Shown piece by piece: positions 35,538 to 47,902 of a stretch of DNA of 64,000 nucleotides (position 1 is the stretch's first letter; the number at the start of each line of letters is the position of its first letter). The DNA is from Membranipora membranacea. Lineage: Eukaryota > Bryozoa > Gymnolaemata > Cheilostomatida > Membraniporidae. The translations under genes were made by a program, and so were the position numbers. The DNA lies in NCBI GenBank assembly GCA_914767715.1, contig OU612065.1, positions 19,592,001 to 19,656,000 on the forward strand. The letters run 5' to 3'. Under the pieces are notes generated by a model, which did no database searches, had not been told where the DNA came from, and saw only the letters and a program-made list of their open reading frames with translations.

Positions 35538-36264
35538 AAGTGATTCTCCAGCTGATTCTTGTCTGAATGCAATGCGGACATTTTGACCTATCTGTGATGT
35601 CGACACCATTTACTTCGTCCTCCAATTGAGTTAGCCACTCAAGAAAGTCTTCGATGAACTGTAACATCAGAGAAATACTGTGATATATGTATTCAAGCTA
35701 TGATTTAGATTTCTAATCAGGGGGGTCTTTCAATTAGAGAGAGCGATCCTTTACTAAAGCAAGTTATCACTATCACATCGCTCCAAAATTATCACTCACT
35801 TGGTCTTTCAATTAGACAAAATCGCTCTCAAATCGTTCACTCTGAATGTATATAGTTCCATCAAGTGAGTGAGCGATCTGAAAGTGAGAGCCTAGCAGGT
35901 ATCACTCACTCAGGGAGTGAGCGATCAAATTGTGATTTATTTTGGCTGTTTCTAATTGAAAGACCCCCTGTATAACTTTAATGCGCTTGTTGGATTTCCA
36001 TGCCTAAGAAAAACCTGGCTTGTCGATAAAAAACATTGAAATATTTGATTAGTCTGACATATTTGTAAGAAATAATTCCTACCTTGAATCGCTAATCTGT
36101 AGGAGATTCTATGCGGCATCTTGTACTTGTTTCTTGAGTTCCATCCCTCAGACCTGTATCGGATGTTCAGTACATCGAAATCATCATTGGAAATCTGTAT
36201 TAATTCTATGGTAGCCGAATATCTCACCGCGTTCTCGAGTTCATTTGCAACAGATCCAGAGTGC
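35538..36264 (-). CDS. Two exon-like ORFs of an unidentified gene
   Basis: Exon 36264-36083 has a strong acceptor (ttatttctctctag) and donor (CAAG/GTAGGA) and encodes SVANELENAVRYSATIELIQ and on to YRLAIQG. Exon 35658-35538 has an acceptor GATGTTACAG and donor GTAAGTA, and encodes FIEDFLEWLTQLEDEV and a CPHC pair. The phases do not match (the first ends in phase 1, the second begins in phase 0), so an exon is missing between them or they are unrelated. No upstream start or downstream stop exons were found. This may be a gene fragment. No family is claimed. Confidence 0.35.
35718..35970. mobile_element. hAT-like MITE
   Basis: A 253-bp unit whose ends are inverted copies of GGGGGTCTTTCAATTAGA preceded by CA. 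The CAGGGG-type terminus is typical of hAT elements. The expected 8-bp target duplication is not visible (TTTCTAAT left, TATAACTT right). The interior repeats GTGAGTGAGCGATC-type words in both orientations. Confidence 0.65.
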
Positions 36265-36370
36265 CTAGAGAGAAATAAGGAATAAAATTTATTAGAGTCT
36301 TCTTTTCTGGTCATGTGCAGCTCTAGACTATGCTTCGAATCACAGGCCATCTGTATTTGGTGCAAGTCCA

Positions 36371-36500
36371 GTGGTTGAATGCCCGAGTGGTCAAGGCCTA
36401 AACAACTGGAGTTGATTCAACTGTGCTACAGAAAGTTGTGCTTCCAACCTCCCTGTTCCAGCAGACTGGTTGTGACGGAATTACACCGTGAGAGTCCCTC
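36371..36500 (+). mobile_element. Possible tRNA-Ser/Leu-derived SINE
   Basis: Begins GTTGAATGCCCGAGTGGTCAAGGC, whose GCCCGAGTGGTCAAGGC part is the A-box region of type II tRNAs. The following bases do not fold into a normal tRNA and the B box is poor, so this is a decayed SINE head or pseudogene. Confidence 0.4.
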
Positions 36501-37089
36501 CTCTTAATAAATCAAAAATAACTCCTCACTTTTCATCTTTCTTACTACTATGGTATTAGCATGTACTTCTTGCCTAAATAACTTTGTCATCTGAAACAAA
36601 CACCATTGCACTCACATCAACTCATCCAACTCCTTGCTCACATTGTTGTAGTTAGAATCAGATTGTCTTTATAGTTAAATTTTCTATAGATAACATACAC
36701 CAGATTTGCTAAGCGAGTCATATTTTGCCATTAGTTAGTGTACAGTGCTATTTTTTCAGGTCATAATATAGTACACGCCCAGACCACGCCCCAGTTTCGA
36801 AGCTCTATTGATATTTATTAGCTCTGAGTTAGTTACATCCTGGTCATAAAGCGGGTACAAAAGTCGTGAAGTGAATAGACCGATGTAACTAGCAAACAAC
36901 TGATAGGAAAACAATAAAGAACCAATGTGAGATGACCTCAATTCAACACTATCTGACAGTCTATGAAAAATGGAAATCCCAAGGAATAATAAGGCACTTG
37001 TTGACAACAAAATATTCTACACATGCATGTGACTGACTGGTCTAGTAAAAAATAAAATTTTGAACATGTCTTCACTAAAAAGTAAGAGA

Positions 37090-37310
37090 CCCTATCAACA
37101 AGCTGAAAAGTGTTCTTCCCATTATCAAAAAGAGTGGGAAACAAAATATACTTTTGTCAAGCAGTCAGGGAAGGGCCAGATACATATTTGACATGTACCA
37201 TTTGCAAGAAAGATCTGCGAGCTGTAGCCATGGTGGAGTAAATGATGTGACTAAACACCAAGCCACTAAAGGCCACTCAGAGTTGGAGTCTCAATTGAAA
37301 AGCTAAGGTA
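37090..37310 (+). pseudogene. Decayed zinc-finger exon of a hAT-type transposon
   Basis: Across shifting frames the sequence reads KYTFVKQSGKG, LTCTICKKDLR, SHGGVNDVTKH and ATKGHSELESQL. The C-x2-C...H-x5-H spacing with GG-x-DVTKH is the N-terminal zinc finger of hAT/DUF4371-type transposases. At least two frameshifts interrupt it and no catalytic region was found downstream. Confidence 0.55.
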
Positions 37311-38063
37311 ACAGGCTTCTTCCCCACCACCAAAAATGATATTGCTGACAAGGTACTAAGAGGTACCAAGTTTTGTATCTGAATCAGATGTCAGTACTTA
37401 GGCCCACAGACAGCTTCAATCTAGGCCAGTAGGTTGAAGCCACTTGTGTCTAGGCCTATTGGGCCCCCTAGAGCCTAAAGCAGGCCTGATGAATGCCCCC
37501 AAAACCTGTTCCTTAGTTCTCCAAATCATGTTGTTCTAGATGAGCCCTAAGGGGTTTGCCTCTGCCCCATCCTTCATAATCTACTAGTTTGCCATTTTGA
37601 CCCAGTCTTCTCTGTTGAACCTGCTTATGAGATATTAACATACTTGTGACCATGGCATGCTTATGATCATATTCTGCTGGCTATCAAAATGAACAACCCA
37701 CATTGCTGCATAGACACAGAAATTAAACCACCACTTCTTCCCAAGCTGAAAACGGCAGCAATGACTTACAATCAAAACATCCAAGTAAAGAGTAATGAAA
37801 TTGATAGAAGTGTTTTAAATCTTCTAAACCTCAATCAATTCAATTTGGAAATCAAGTGTAGTTTTTCTGTTTCTGTGTTTATATGTTATAGTATAGACAA
37901 TGTGAGCTTCAACTGAATACAATGTACACATCATCATGCAGAATTTAAAAATAACACATCTGTTTGACTTTCCTCCTAGAATGCTGTAGATGCTGTCTTC
38001 ACTGAAATATGGCCTAGAACAAAAATCTGGGATGCTCAAATTGCTCATATGCTTCGGCCTCGG

Positions 38064-38084
38064 CCAGGACGCTTCGCGTCCTGG
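38064..38084. repeat. Perfect GC-rich hairpin
   Basis: CCAGGACGC, loop TTC, GCGTCCTGG in an otherwise AT-rich region. Likely a transposon remnant; too short and without a T tract for a recognised RNA. Confidence 0.5.
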
Positions 38085-39072
38085 AAGTGTCACGACGCCT
38101 TAGCTCCCTATTTTTAATCACAGCTACTTGACAGGTATGCATCACTCCACTAATTTCTTGGTAAGGTGACTGGGATAATTACCCCCTCATATAGAAGCTC
38201 TGAGAAAGAGCAGCTGACGCGGTTTGTACGTTGGCTCTGTGCTATTATGTGTATGATAAAATCAGCTAAACAAAAAATCAACCAGCTATTGATTTGGCTC
38301 TTTGTATCATTCAATGGTAAATAAAAGACTCAGAATAAATGTTTATTCATGATAACAAAATTTGACAATGCACTGATCGTTGACCATAGGAATAGCTATG
38401 GGGAACCCCCTATCTAAAATTATCAAGATCAAACTGCGCCAGGAAGGCAAGATTGGATGTAATGATAGCCAGGTTGATATTTATATGGAGTACTAGAAGT
38501 GATGGAGATAATAAGCGTAATCTATAAGTGGGCAGGACATTTGTGAGATATCATAAGTTTGGGCTACAGCACAGCTACCGACAAAGAGGGTATTTCTGGC
38601 ATTCAAATTGTCCTAGTGTCGCATATTCGACCCACTTGGGGCCAAATACCCGAGCAGAACAGACACCACTATTTTATTCATTTTGCTCATGTTTATTTTG
38701 CATGGAGTTAACTCTTCCTGTTGAGGAAGAAGGCAACTCCATACAAAAAGTGTTTTATTTACCTAATCAAATTGATCCACAACATTGTTCTTTAGAATTT
38801 TGTTACAAGTAGGTATTAATTCAATTTACTAATGACTCATAGTTGAGATGCCTTTTCGACATTAAAATCAATTTTTATTCTTGAATAATAAACTAAGTTA
38901 GATACCAGAAAAGCAATCTATACTATACCAGAAAAACCTGCTCCAAGGGCTCTCCAACCAGAACTGTCCTGCCTTGATGTTCCCCCGGTTTTTATATGCA
39001 CCGGGGTTCATCACGGCGGGTGAGCATGGCCAAAAAACCGGAGGTAGCATTTGCCCATCCTCTTGAAAAAAG

Positions 39073-39305
39073 CGGAGATTGGATTTAGATTTTTTGTCTG
39101 ATAAAAAGGTTTAATTATACACATTATTCAAATGCTTGCGTTTGAACCCTCCAAAAAGACGGAGATTGGATTTAGATTTTTCGTCTGATAAAAAGGTTTT
39201 AATTATACACATTATTTAAATGCTTGCGATTGAACCCTCCAAAAAGACGGAGATTGGATTTTAATTTTTGTCTGATGAAAAGGTTTTAATTATACACATT
39301 ATTTT
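39073..39305. repeat. 87-88-bp tandem repeat, about 2.7 copies
   Basis: Units start with CGGAGATTGGATTTAG at 39073 and 39160 and a shortened third at 39248. They share TTTTAATTATACACATTATT and GAACCCTCCAAAAAGA words. Confidence 0.75.
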
Positions 39306-40294
39306 GAAGTGGTTGACGCCGTCTGGTATCACCTGCTCCCATCCTCTTGGCTCCATTCTCTTTATCCGAAATCTCCTGAGCTGTGAGAACTTGAGATCTC
39401 ACACTAGTCCTGAAGAAAGAAGGGGTGCTGTCATTATAAGCAAGAATTGTAAAAAGCATATTTCCATCAAGCAATACCACAGAAGTCCATAGCAATGAGT
39501 AATATCCAAGGCACAACCATGTGTAGACAAAATATCTAACAGCCCTTTATGTCATCTGATCTACCAGGTTGTAGTTACGATAAGGAATTCAATTAATATA
39601 ACTTGTCACCAAAACGTTAATGACAGAGAGCAAAATCAGGCAGTCTCAACATATAACCATTCTAGAATTGCGTATAACCGTATATACACTCTGAAGTGGA
39701 CCTACTTCTTCAGCAGCAACAATCAGAGTGGAGTTGTAATTTGAAAATACTTCTTCTAAAGGAATTGTTCAGTCAATCCAATCTTCCCAGTCTCCCCCAT
39801 TCTGTACCGCAATTTTCTGACGAGTGTGACAGCCTCTGAGTAGCCAATTCAGCCAAGACATATCAAATCATCAGTCTCATTCATCGCTGTTAGATTAGCT
39901 TCAGGTTTCTAAAGCCTGATGCACTAGAAGAAAATTCATTGGATCCGGAAATTGCTGAATTTGTTATGCTTGTCCCCCTGCTGAAAAAAGGCCATGTGAT
40001 TCCGAAAAGAGTTGTGTATCTTTTCTTTAGAGAAAACCATAGACAACGATTGAGAAAACCATTGTAAATGATCCAATTCACACGTGATTAAATTAGTGCT
40101 TGGAAAACTTTATAGTCTTTAAACTACATTTGAAAATAATATTATACACTCAAACCGGATATAGTTACTTAGCAACCATTCAACAACAGTGGATTGTATT
40201 GTGGAAAGCTCTTGCCCCAATCATACTTGAGGATAACTCACATTTACTACTACCAAGCATAAGGACAGTTGGGTACTACACATTTATAGACACT

Positions 40295-42112
40295 ATGGCC
40301 GCACAAGAAGATTCAATGCCAGTACCTGAGCTGCCTAAGATCTTTGTGGAAAGATCTTTAGCCATTATAAAACCAGATGCTGTACACAAATTTGAAGAAA
40401 TCAAAGACATTATTTTGAGAACAGGCTTCTCAATTCTTAGTGTGAGTATCAACCATTGACTTTGCATGACTTTGAGCTGACGTACATCTACTTCATTCAT
40501 CCTTTCCTGTCTGCCTACAACAATCTAGTGACAATAACTCAATCAGAAATGTTTTAGGTGCTTTCAAAATAGGTACATCCATCAATACACTACTCATTTT
40601 TTATCACTTATGAAATGATACTCCCTCTCTCTCAGATATATTATCACACAAATATCAGCCCCTTTATAACCTTCTGAGTGAAAGCCTAGGCAGATTTTTT
40701 ATACCATAAGATCCAGGACCTGTACTTGTATTCTGATAATACAATCTTGTTGTTGTGTTATTTATCCTCCTTGAAGAGAAAACAAGGCCATAAAATCCGA
40801 CAACTAAATACTAAATTGTATTTTTGTTCAATATGTGACAGAGATAAAGAGGTTGCTCTATGTCTCCAGTACTTACAAATGAATATCATGGCATACTTTC
40901 CCTTACCAACAAAAAATCCATTCATCCTTTTAACCCAAGCCAAACATAAGTATAGAAAGTCTCAAGGGAGTATGATATGTTCTTGATCAGATAAAGTGAC
41001 GGAAGAAGAGTTCACTTTTCATTTTGCTATTGTTTTCTGTTGATAGACAAGAAGAGTTCAGCTCACACCAGAACAAGCCAGTGATTTCTACGCTGAGCAC
41101 TATGGCAAATTATTCTTCCCTAGCCTAGTAGCCTACATCAGCAGTGGACCTATTATTGCGCTTGCCTTAGCTAGAGAAAAGGCCATCTCACAATGGAGAG
41201 AGCTCATTGGACCAACAAACACACTTAAAGCCCGACAGACACATCCAGACTGGTGAGTAAGAAGTTCTCTAGACATCAAGTTAGCTTGCTTATTCAAAAT
41301 ACAAATAGTTGTCGCATGTTCAGGATCCAGTGTATACATACCAACATGTTATAATTAGAAAACCTTTAGCTGTAGTACCTTTCAAGGTGAAAATTTAAGC
41401 TTCTCTTTTGTAGCTTGAGAGCAATCTACGGTACAGACGATCAGAGAAATGCTCTTCATGGCAGCGACTCATTCTCCAGCTCAGAAAGGGAAATCAGGTT
41501 CTTCTTCCCTGATAGTATCATAGAGCCTATTCCAACTGGTCAAGCAGCCAAAGATTATCTGTCACATGAGGTTAGTTTACATTTACATCATATTTAAATG
41601 AATAGCAGACTTATCCCATCAGTGTCCAAGGATGGACAACTGCAAACTTGCCAAATCAAAAAAGTTAAATACATGTGTTTCTTTTTATTCTTTGATGTAT
41701 ATCGTTATAAATGTTATTTTTTAGATTAACCCGACACTTCTCAAAGGTCTGACAGCGTTATGCAAACAGAAACCAGAAGATCCAGTGGTAAGAATTCCTC
41801 AAAATTCTCCTTCTCAAGTTGCAAATTGACTTTTGTGATACCTTTTGTGACATGATGTAAACATTGCTTGTCTCGCGTTATCAATCAGAAAACTGAAATC
41901 GATCATGTAGCATGAAAAAACACTAGGCTTAGGAGCTGTTATTTAGATTGAAATTTATATTTGAGTGAAAGCAAATCAGGGTCAGAACGAAAACTTTGTT
42001 TTACAAAATGTGATGATTCATCTTACAGATGTGGCTGGCAGATTGGCTAATAGATAATAATCCCAACAAACCTAAAATCGGAGCTAAGGGACCTTCAGTG
42101 GAGGAAGCTTGA
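40295..42112 (+). CDS. NME5: NME5-type nucleoside diphosphate kinase homolog
   Basis: Exons 40295-40441, 41047-41252, 41414-41570, 41725-41787 and 42029-42112 join to 657 bp, 218 residues, close to the usual NME5 length. The NDK domain starts at ERSLAIIKPDAVHKF, continues through TPEQASDFYAEHYGK and SGPIIALALARE, and holds the active-site histidine in RNALHGSDS. The C-terminus is a DPY-30-like helix (INPTLLKGLTALCKQKP; MWLADWLIDNNPNKP), the feature that separates NME5 from other NDK proteins. In other animals NME5 is found in cilia and sperm flagella, where the DPY-30 motif serves radial-spoke assembly. Catalytic activity of NME5 is doubtful in vertebrates. The start ATG is followed by MAAQEDSMPVPELP. 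Identification is firm; ciliary role is inferred. Confidence 0.93.
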
Positions 42113-42465
42113 ATATTTTACACATCACATAATCACCAAGTTAAGAAGCAACCTCCTGGTGGAACTTTTATTCAACGGGATGGGTAGGAGACTGCTCGTT
42201 AAAAATAAGAGTTTCGGTGTCACTAACAATATTGTAAATACAGAGTGTCAAAGACCTAGTGATGAATGTCATATTGTGCTGACATTTATGAGCATGTGCT
42301 TGGTATCACATCTGATGTCGCTATCCTCAGTGCACAATACAAACTTTATTACTGTATGCTGCTATTTACATCTCTCCAGCTTTTTACAGATATTTGTGCC
42401 ACTCTACAACAGATAACATTATTATAATCAATTGTATTTATCGTAATATTCTGAAATAGATTTCT

Positions 42466-42471
42466 AATAAA
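42466..42471 (+). promoter_or_regulatory. Polyadenylation signal of the NME5 homolog
   Basis: AATAAA about 350 bases after the NME5 stop and just before the stop of the convergent saposin-like gene. Confidence 0.55.
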
Positions 42472-42519
42472 TATTATGATACCATAATTCCTGCAAAACA
42501 ATTATTGTTCGACATTGTC

Positions 42520-44792
42520 TCATTTTATTTCACGATTTACATCGCAAACACAAGTATTCTGAGGCTCAAATTGGGTATGATATACGATCTGCTCTGCAAA
42601 TGGAGTGGTTGATAGCATTGTATGAATAATATATATCAGTGGTGGATAGTATTGTGCTGCTATACAGAACCTGCAGTCTGTTTTCTCAGAAGATCAGACG
42701 TGATGATTACCTTTCCATGCTATGTATCAACCCTACTATTGATGAGCTTTTATAGTATTGACTCAAACTTTGCTGTTATGTATCCTATTTAATAGTAGTT
42801 TGCAAAAGCGCTTACCAATCTAGAATTTGAGGGAAGCAGAACGTTATCGAGGTTATCTATTTTTTCGGCACAGATGCTGCTATTTTTAAAAGTCCTGCAC
42901 AATGCTGCTGTCAGCACCTTATTCATATCAATCTGTGGTAAATGAAAAGGAAAACTTCCAATATCAAATAAAAATTACTCTGTGTAAACATACTATCCCT
43001 AGTTTTTGCCCAGGGTAATCCTCTCTCTGCTAATCTGATAAAAGCTAAACGATTAACACTGGATGCCTTACACTTACACTACATTAATAAGTCATGGTAT
43101 GGATGATAGAATTCGATTTTCGGACATTCGGATTTCATTGAGAGTGGCGTAGTATTAACTGACCGAAACAAAACAGCTCGATATTATCACTATCGCATAT
43201 CATGATAAGAATATGGATAAACAAATGAACTAAATGACCAAAGGAAGTAGGCAAAAAACTTATAATCAGTCTGTCCGAAAGTTCACATGTGATAATAAAA
43301 ACGTCAAACAGACTCACTCGTAAATTGGTGTTTGATAGAGAATCCACTAGAGCGGACACCACCATCTCACAGGACAAACATTCTATACTCTTCTCTGAAT
43401 GATGTGTCAACTCTTCCATCACGGCAGCTGACCCTACTGTCAAGTATACAAGGTATGTTAGTATAAAGCTTCCCACTGTTGGAAACGAAATGATGCTTTT
43501 GAGGTCAAGGTTAACAATTCTATCAAACTTGCAAGTTCCAATTACTAGATAACACAACACAGTTAAACTTTTATGGTATGGTAATGAAAGAATTGAAGTT
43601 TATGTTTTATGTCCTCTTATGCTATGTTTTCGTCAACCCACTGATGTTTCTCAAACATTTTTGACCAGAGAGACTCAGTGGAAAAGAAGATAATGCAAAA
43701 TTAGTTCTGCTGTAGTATCTTTTTCTCAAATGACCCTTCATAATCCGCTTTCATACTGAATATCTTTGTTGTGATAGAGAAGCTGTCCCTGAGCAGTTAC
43801 ATGGATGTAAACAGTGGGGGTTTGGCTGGAAATTCCCAGGAAGATCCAAACCATCATCACTACCATTCTTTGAAGCTTACTCTATATTTGGCCAATTTGC
43901 CTTCAATCGGCATTGCTAAGTTGTTATTTTTAATTTTGACTAATCAGTTTTCCAATTATAGATTCAAAAAACAACACCGACCAAGATTTACACCAATTAT
44001 GTTTTATACTATCCCCAGAAGGCACGGCGGAGTAGCCTGGAGCACGTTCATAAGTTGGTTAGGCATTTTTTATATCTATCTGCGTTATCGTGCTAAGGCT
44101 AATCCCATAGTACTATTTTGTGAGGTACCAGCTCCAAAGGTACTTTAAATTTCATCAGGGAGTTTGGGAATCTGATTTAATCAGCTCGAATTAGAATTTG
44201 GCGTATCTCAATATAGCTGACCGGCTTTTTTTTAATCAATCGCAGACATCGATCGGTCAAACTATCTGACGTCATTAACAATCTGTTCTCCCTGGGAATT
44301 CCAGACATAACTTTATTCTTGTATGCTGTGACCATTTCCTTATGCGCTTCAAATTAAAATAATTTGCTTTATTAGGACAACAATGAGCACCTAAAAAAAT
44401 CGTAGCTAATAACGAGTTGAGCATGTACGCACAAAAAAGTCGAGGACTCTCAAATTGATTGAGGATCGAGGCTCGCAGCATGCAAACTTGTCTGACATTT
44501 TCCTTCAACACTCACTATTGACACACCCAGGGAGAAAGACCACAGCATATTTCCAACAGCGCTAGTGTTATTACTTTTGTTGCTTTGATGAAAGGCCAAG
44601 TTGATTACAACTTATTACTAGTCCGATAACAGTGTAGGTGGTAGAGGGAGGGTTATACACAGCACGCTACAACAAAGCTATCGACATTAAGGTTTGGCAT
44701 TTTATGTGCGAATTCTACAAACAGCTATATATCAACAACTTACCGAGATATACTATAATGGACACTGGAATAAGCTGAATAAATCTCAACAT
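42520..44792 (-). CDS. Small secreted saposin-like protein
   Basis: Exons 44792-44744, 43436-43318, 42932-42816 and 42684-42520 join to 450 bp, 149 residues. Exon 1 is a signal peptide (LRFIQLIPVSIIVYLG). Exon 2 holds IECLSCEMVVSALVDSL, the CxxC plus amphipathic helix that opens a saposin-B fold. Exon 3 supplies ALCRTFKNSSIC, matching the two central cysteines. Exon 4 contains a further CRFC motif and a CVC near the end. The first three exons are well supported by matched phases; exon 4 rests on the acceptor CTTCTGAG, which is weaker. Saposin-like proteins bind or disturb lipid membranes; roles range from lysosomal lipid handling to defence. It is convergent with the NME5 homolog, with about 400 bases between stops. 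Confidence 0.62.
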
Positions 44793-47700
44793 CTTGGCAC
44801 CGACCTGCAGGGAGCAGCAGATACAAATTACCCTGAAAATAACAACAGCAATATTTACTACCTACTATGAAGGTAATTTAGAGTAAAACTTTTAATCTTA
44901 TCGCTAATAGCTACTCTTTCAAAATGCCACCTTACATTTCGTATAATTAATACATGCATTTCTGTATCAAAGTGACAACAATGCAGGTAGGCTGTTGTAG
45001 ATTGTGAAAAAAGGCACGGTAAAACAAAAGATAGTAATTAAGTGTGTGTTTGATCATCAATATTGTTGTGGGATGGTATTGTGAATGATCACTCACATGT
45101 ATTTCTTAATATCGATACTGGTCACGACTACAAAAGACTGGCATCTGAGCGATTACAAAAGAGCACTGACACTTAAAAGTATATCAGCTGTCCAGAAAAG
45201 AAGGTGAGGTTTTCCTAAATCTGCCATGTTAGATGTGAAGATTGTACAGCAGGCTATTTGTGAAATAATGAAAATGTGCACTAAGATACGTTTGCAGAAA
45301 GCTGGCTACGTTTTCTTATTGAAAAATGCACATACCTCAAAACCAAAGCAAAGCTGTTTCTCCGCTGAGTTCACAATGAAAGATTGGCTGCATATGAGTT
45401 CTTGTCGGCTAGTAGTTCATATTATAAACAAAGCTACGTGACGAGATCATCCTTGCTCCATCTACAATGGTAACCAGATACTATGATTTTATCAGCGGAT
45501 TTCTTTTTGTTTTAAGAAATTAATGTTTAAAAACAAATTTCATTTAAGCACAAGTCTCATTGATTCAAGTGCGGCATAGAAAGTCCTGTGTCCTTATAAT
45601 TGTCTTTTGTTGTTGTTAATTCGGTCAGATAGTTGCAGCTTGAAGCTAAACGTTATTCTCATGCTGAAGAGTAGAATTCTGGGTGATCAGGTGACTAAAA
45701 CATTTTTATTGAATTTAGTGGCCAGTGGTCACCACAGCACCACACATAAAATTTGTTTCAATTTCTGGATTTTACATCTTTACATCAGCAGACTATATCA
45801 ATGGCGCCTGTGATAAGGGGGTTCGGGACTAAACTCCTTGCTGTGATCAGCAAGTTTGCATCAGAGTTAAAATTCTTAGTTGGGAGTTTTCTGCACATCA
45901 TCAGCTTTCATCACGCTCTACGACAAGGTAGATTCCATTGATCAATAACACAGTTCATCATAGTTCCCGTGTTGATATAAGCATGAATCATGAGCTATGC
46001 TCAAAGCAAAAAAAAGTTATTGAGAAACTTCATCAACAAAGTTGCATACTCTCATGAAATACAACAACATGCTGCCTGTTAAATCATGCACAACGCGATA
46101 ACCTGGAGTGTCCTGCGCTGATGTCACATTTAAGGTAGAGGAAGATTGCTGACACGTAGCACCTGTTTGTGAGATCTGTTCAACACAAGATTTATAATTA
46201 AATACTGTTTGTAACATATAAGAGGTTTTATGAGAAAACGCAGCTGCGACATTGTGGTATGACCGAAGAATAGAGCAATTAATTTCAAATTAAATTGAAC
46301 AGCGATATGTTTTTGTTTCCGAAATAAGTCTGAGAAATTAATGCACTAATTGACCAGGTTGAGGAAGGTGTTGGTTTGGCTGTGTGGGAACGTGAATTGA
46401 GTGAAGACTGTTACCAACGAAGAGATAAAAGATTTGCTGTCGGCTGTTGTTAATGTTAAGGTGCAAACATTTAGATAGCCGAGTGAATGAACGTGGATAT
46501 TATTGCAAACTGTAATAAGAGAGTCTTATGGTAGACAATATTATCCGTGGATTAAGTGTTGATCATTATTACCCGGCCAGTCGGTTTAACTTTGAAGCGC
46601 GTCACCCTTTTGGTTAAAGAAAAGTCAATAAGACAGCACTAATATCTGAAGAGCGTTTAATTGGAGTAAACCAAATACGCTGTGTCACTTTGCCACTCAT
46701 TTTTTGTAAATCTGGTCTTGAGCGACCTGCTGACTTTTCTGACGTAAAAAGCGGGGAGTGTTGCTCTATTTGGGGATTATAAGTGGCATACATTGTACAT
46801 ATTTTGCGTGACAACATTCTCATAAAGTTGCAGGCCTGACAGGTAAGCACGTTAGTCAGTTTGATAGAAGTCTTTGGCAGGGGTTTCGGTTATTGTGTTA
46901 AATACCTCACGCAATCACTAGCCCGTACCACTTTGCAAATAGGCAACACAACCCAATTGCCAGGGCCGATACAGCACAACTCCATAAAATTTCCTGTTGG
47001 AGGGGGGGGGGGGGCAGTCTAATCATTTGTCAATAACGGTACATATAGATATATCAATTTATTTTAATAAATTTCTTGAATGAGTTGTTACACAATCATA
47101 TTCATTTTAATTTTCGTTGCTCGCTTTTATTGTAAGAAGACTATTTAGGACATCACATGTGTGCCAATCAATCAATATGAAGATAATATAGCCTAGGGTG
47201 ATAATTACTCCAAGACCTAAACTGCTAAAGTATTTTGTGTCTCGTATTCGCACATTCTCCGACCAGTTTCTCAAATTCCAGCATGGAATGCATTTTAAAA
47301 TTTTCTCATACATTCCCTAAGTGTTATTCTAACTAACAGCTTTATGTTACCTGATACACAGGTGAATGAAAACAAACATTACTTATTACTACTATTCTCT
47401 TCAAATTTAATTTTTTCCCAGCTTTACAGATATGTTTTACTCAATATTAACAAGGATTATAATTTGATATAAATAGGAAAAATATTTTCACACAGAGTTG
47501 ATATCTTGCCAAGTCAAAATTTGTTTAGGTAACAGGTCCACACCTTTCCCATCTATGAATGTAAACAGATATGTTATATATTATGGTATTATTTCACTAT
47601 AGCAGTTAGCTGCCACTACACAATAGGATATTTAATACATATGATTGCTCCTCATGGCAGCAGTCAACTCAGCGATGCATTCAATGAGATCTTAATCGAA

Positions 47701-47902
47701 TAAAACTATAGCTGAGTGCTCTTACAAGGAATAGACATTGTATACATCAGTAACACCTTACTTCTATTTTAGACACTGGTGAACCCTGACGCAAAATCTG
47801 GATTTCATTGGTAGCAGAAAGACTGCGATATTTTAAAGTTATGATCGACTGTTATAGCATACAAAAGTTGGATATACAGCAGCAATACCTCAACAAATTG
47901 AG
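44793..47902. other. Intergenic, no gene recognised
   Basis: Between the divergently transcribed saposin-like gene and the first receptor gene. It holds a poly-G run at 47002-47014. A minus-strand ORF ending at 46017 (GATCQQSSSTLNVTSAQ) follows an acceptor-like TGTTGAACAG and could be a stray last exon, but nothing connects to it. Confidence 0.4.

Noticed and set aside
36756-37144. Minus-strand ORFs with hydrophobic stretches
   Set aside because: Overlapping frames without starts, splice sites or homology; they abut a decayed transposon piece.
43771-44148. 125-codon plus-strand ORF
   Set aside because: Lies within the first intron of the saposin-like gene on the opposite strand, with no domain or splice support.
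46017-46217. Possible last exon on the minus strand
   Set aside because: An acceptor-like site and a stop exist, but no compatible upstream exon or family was found.
47002-47014. Poly-G run
   Set aside because: Simple homopolymer; no G-quadruplex pattern of spaced runs around it, and possible sequencing length error.
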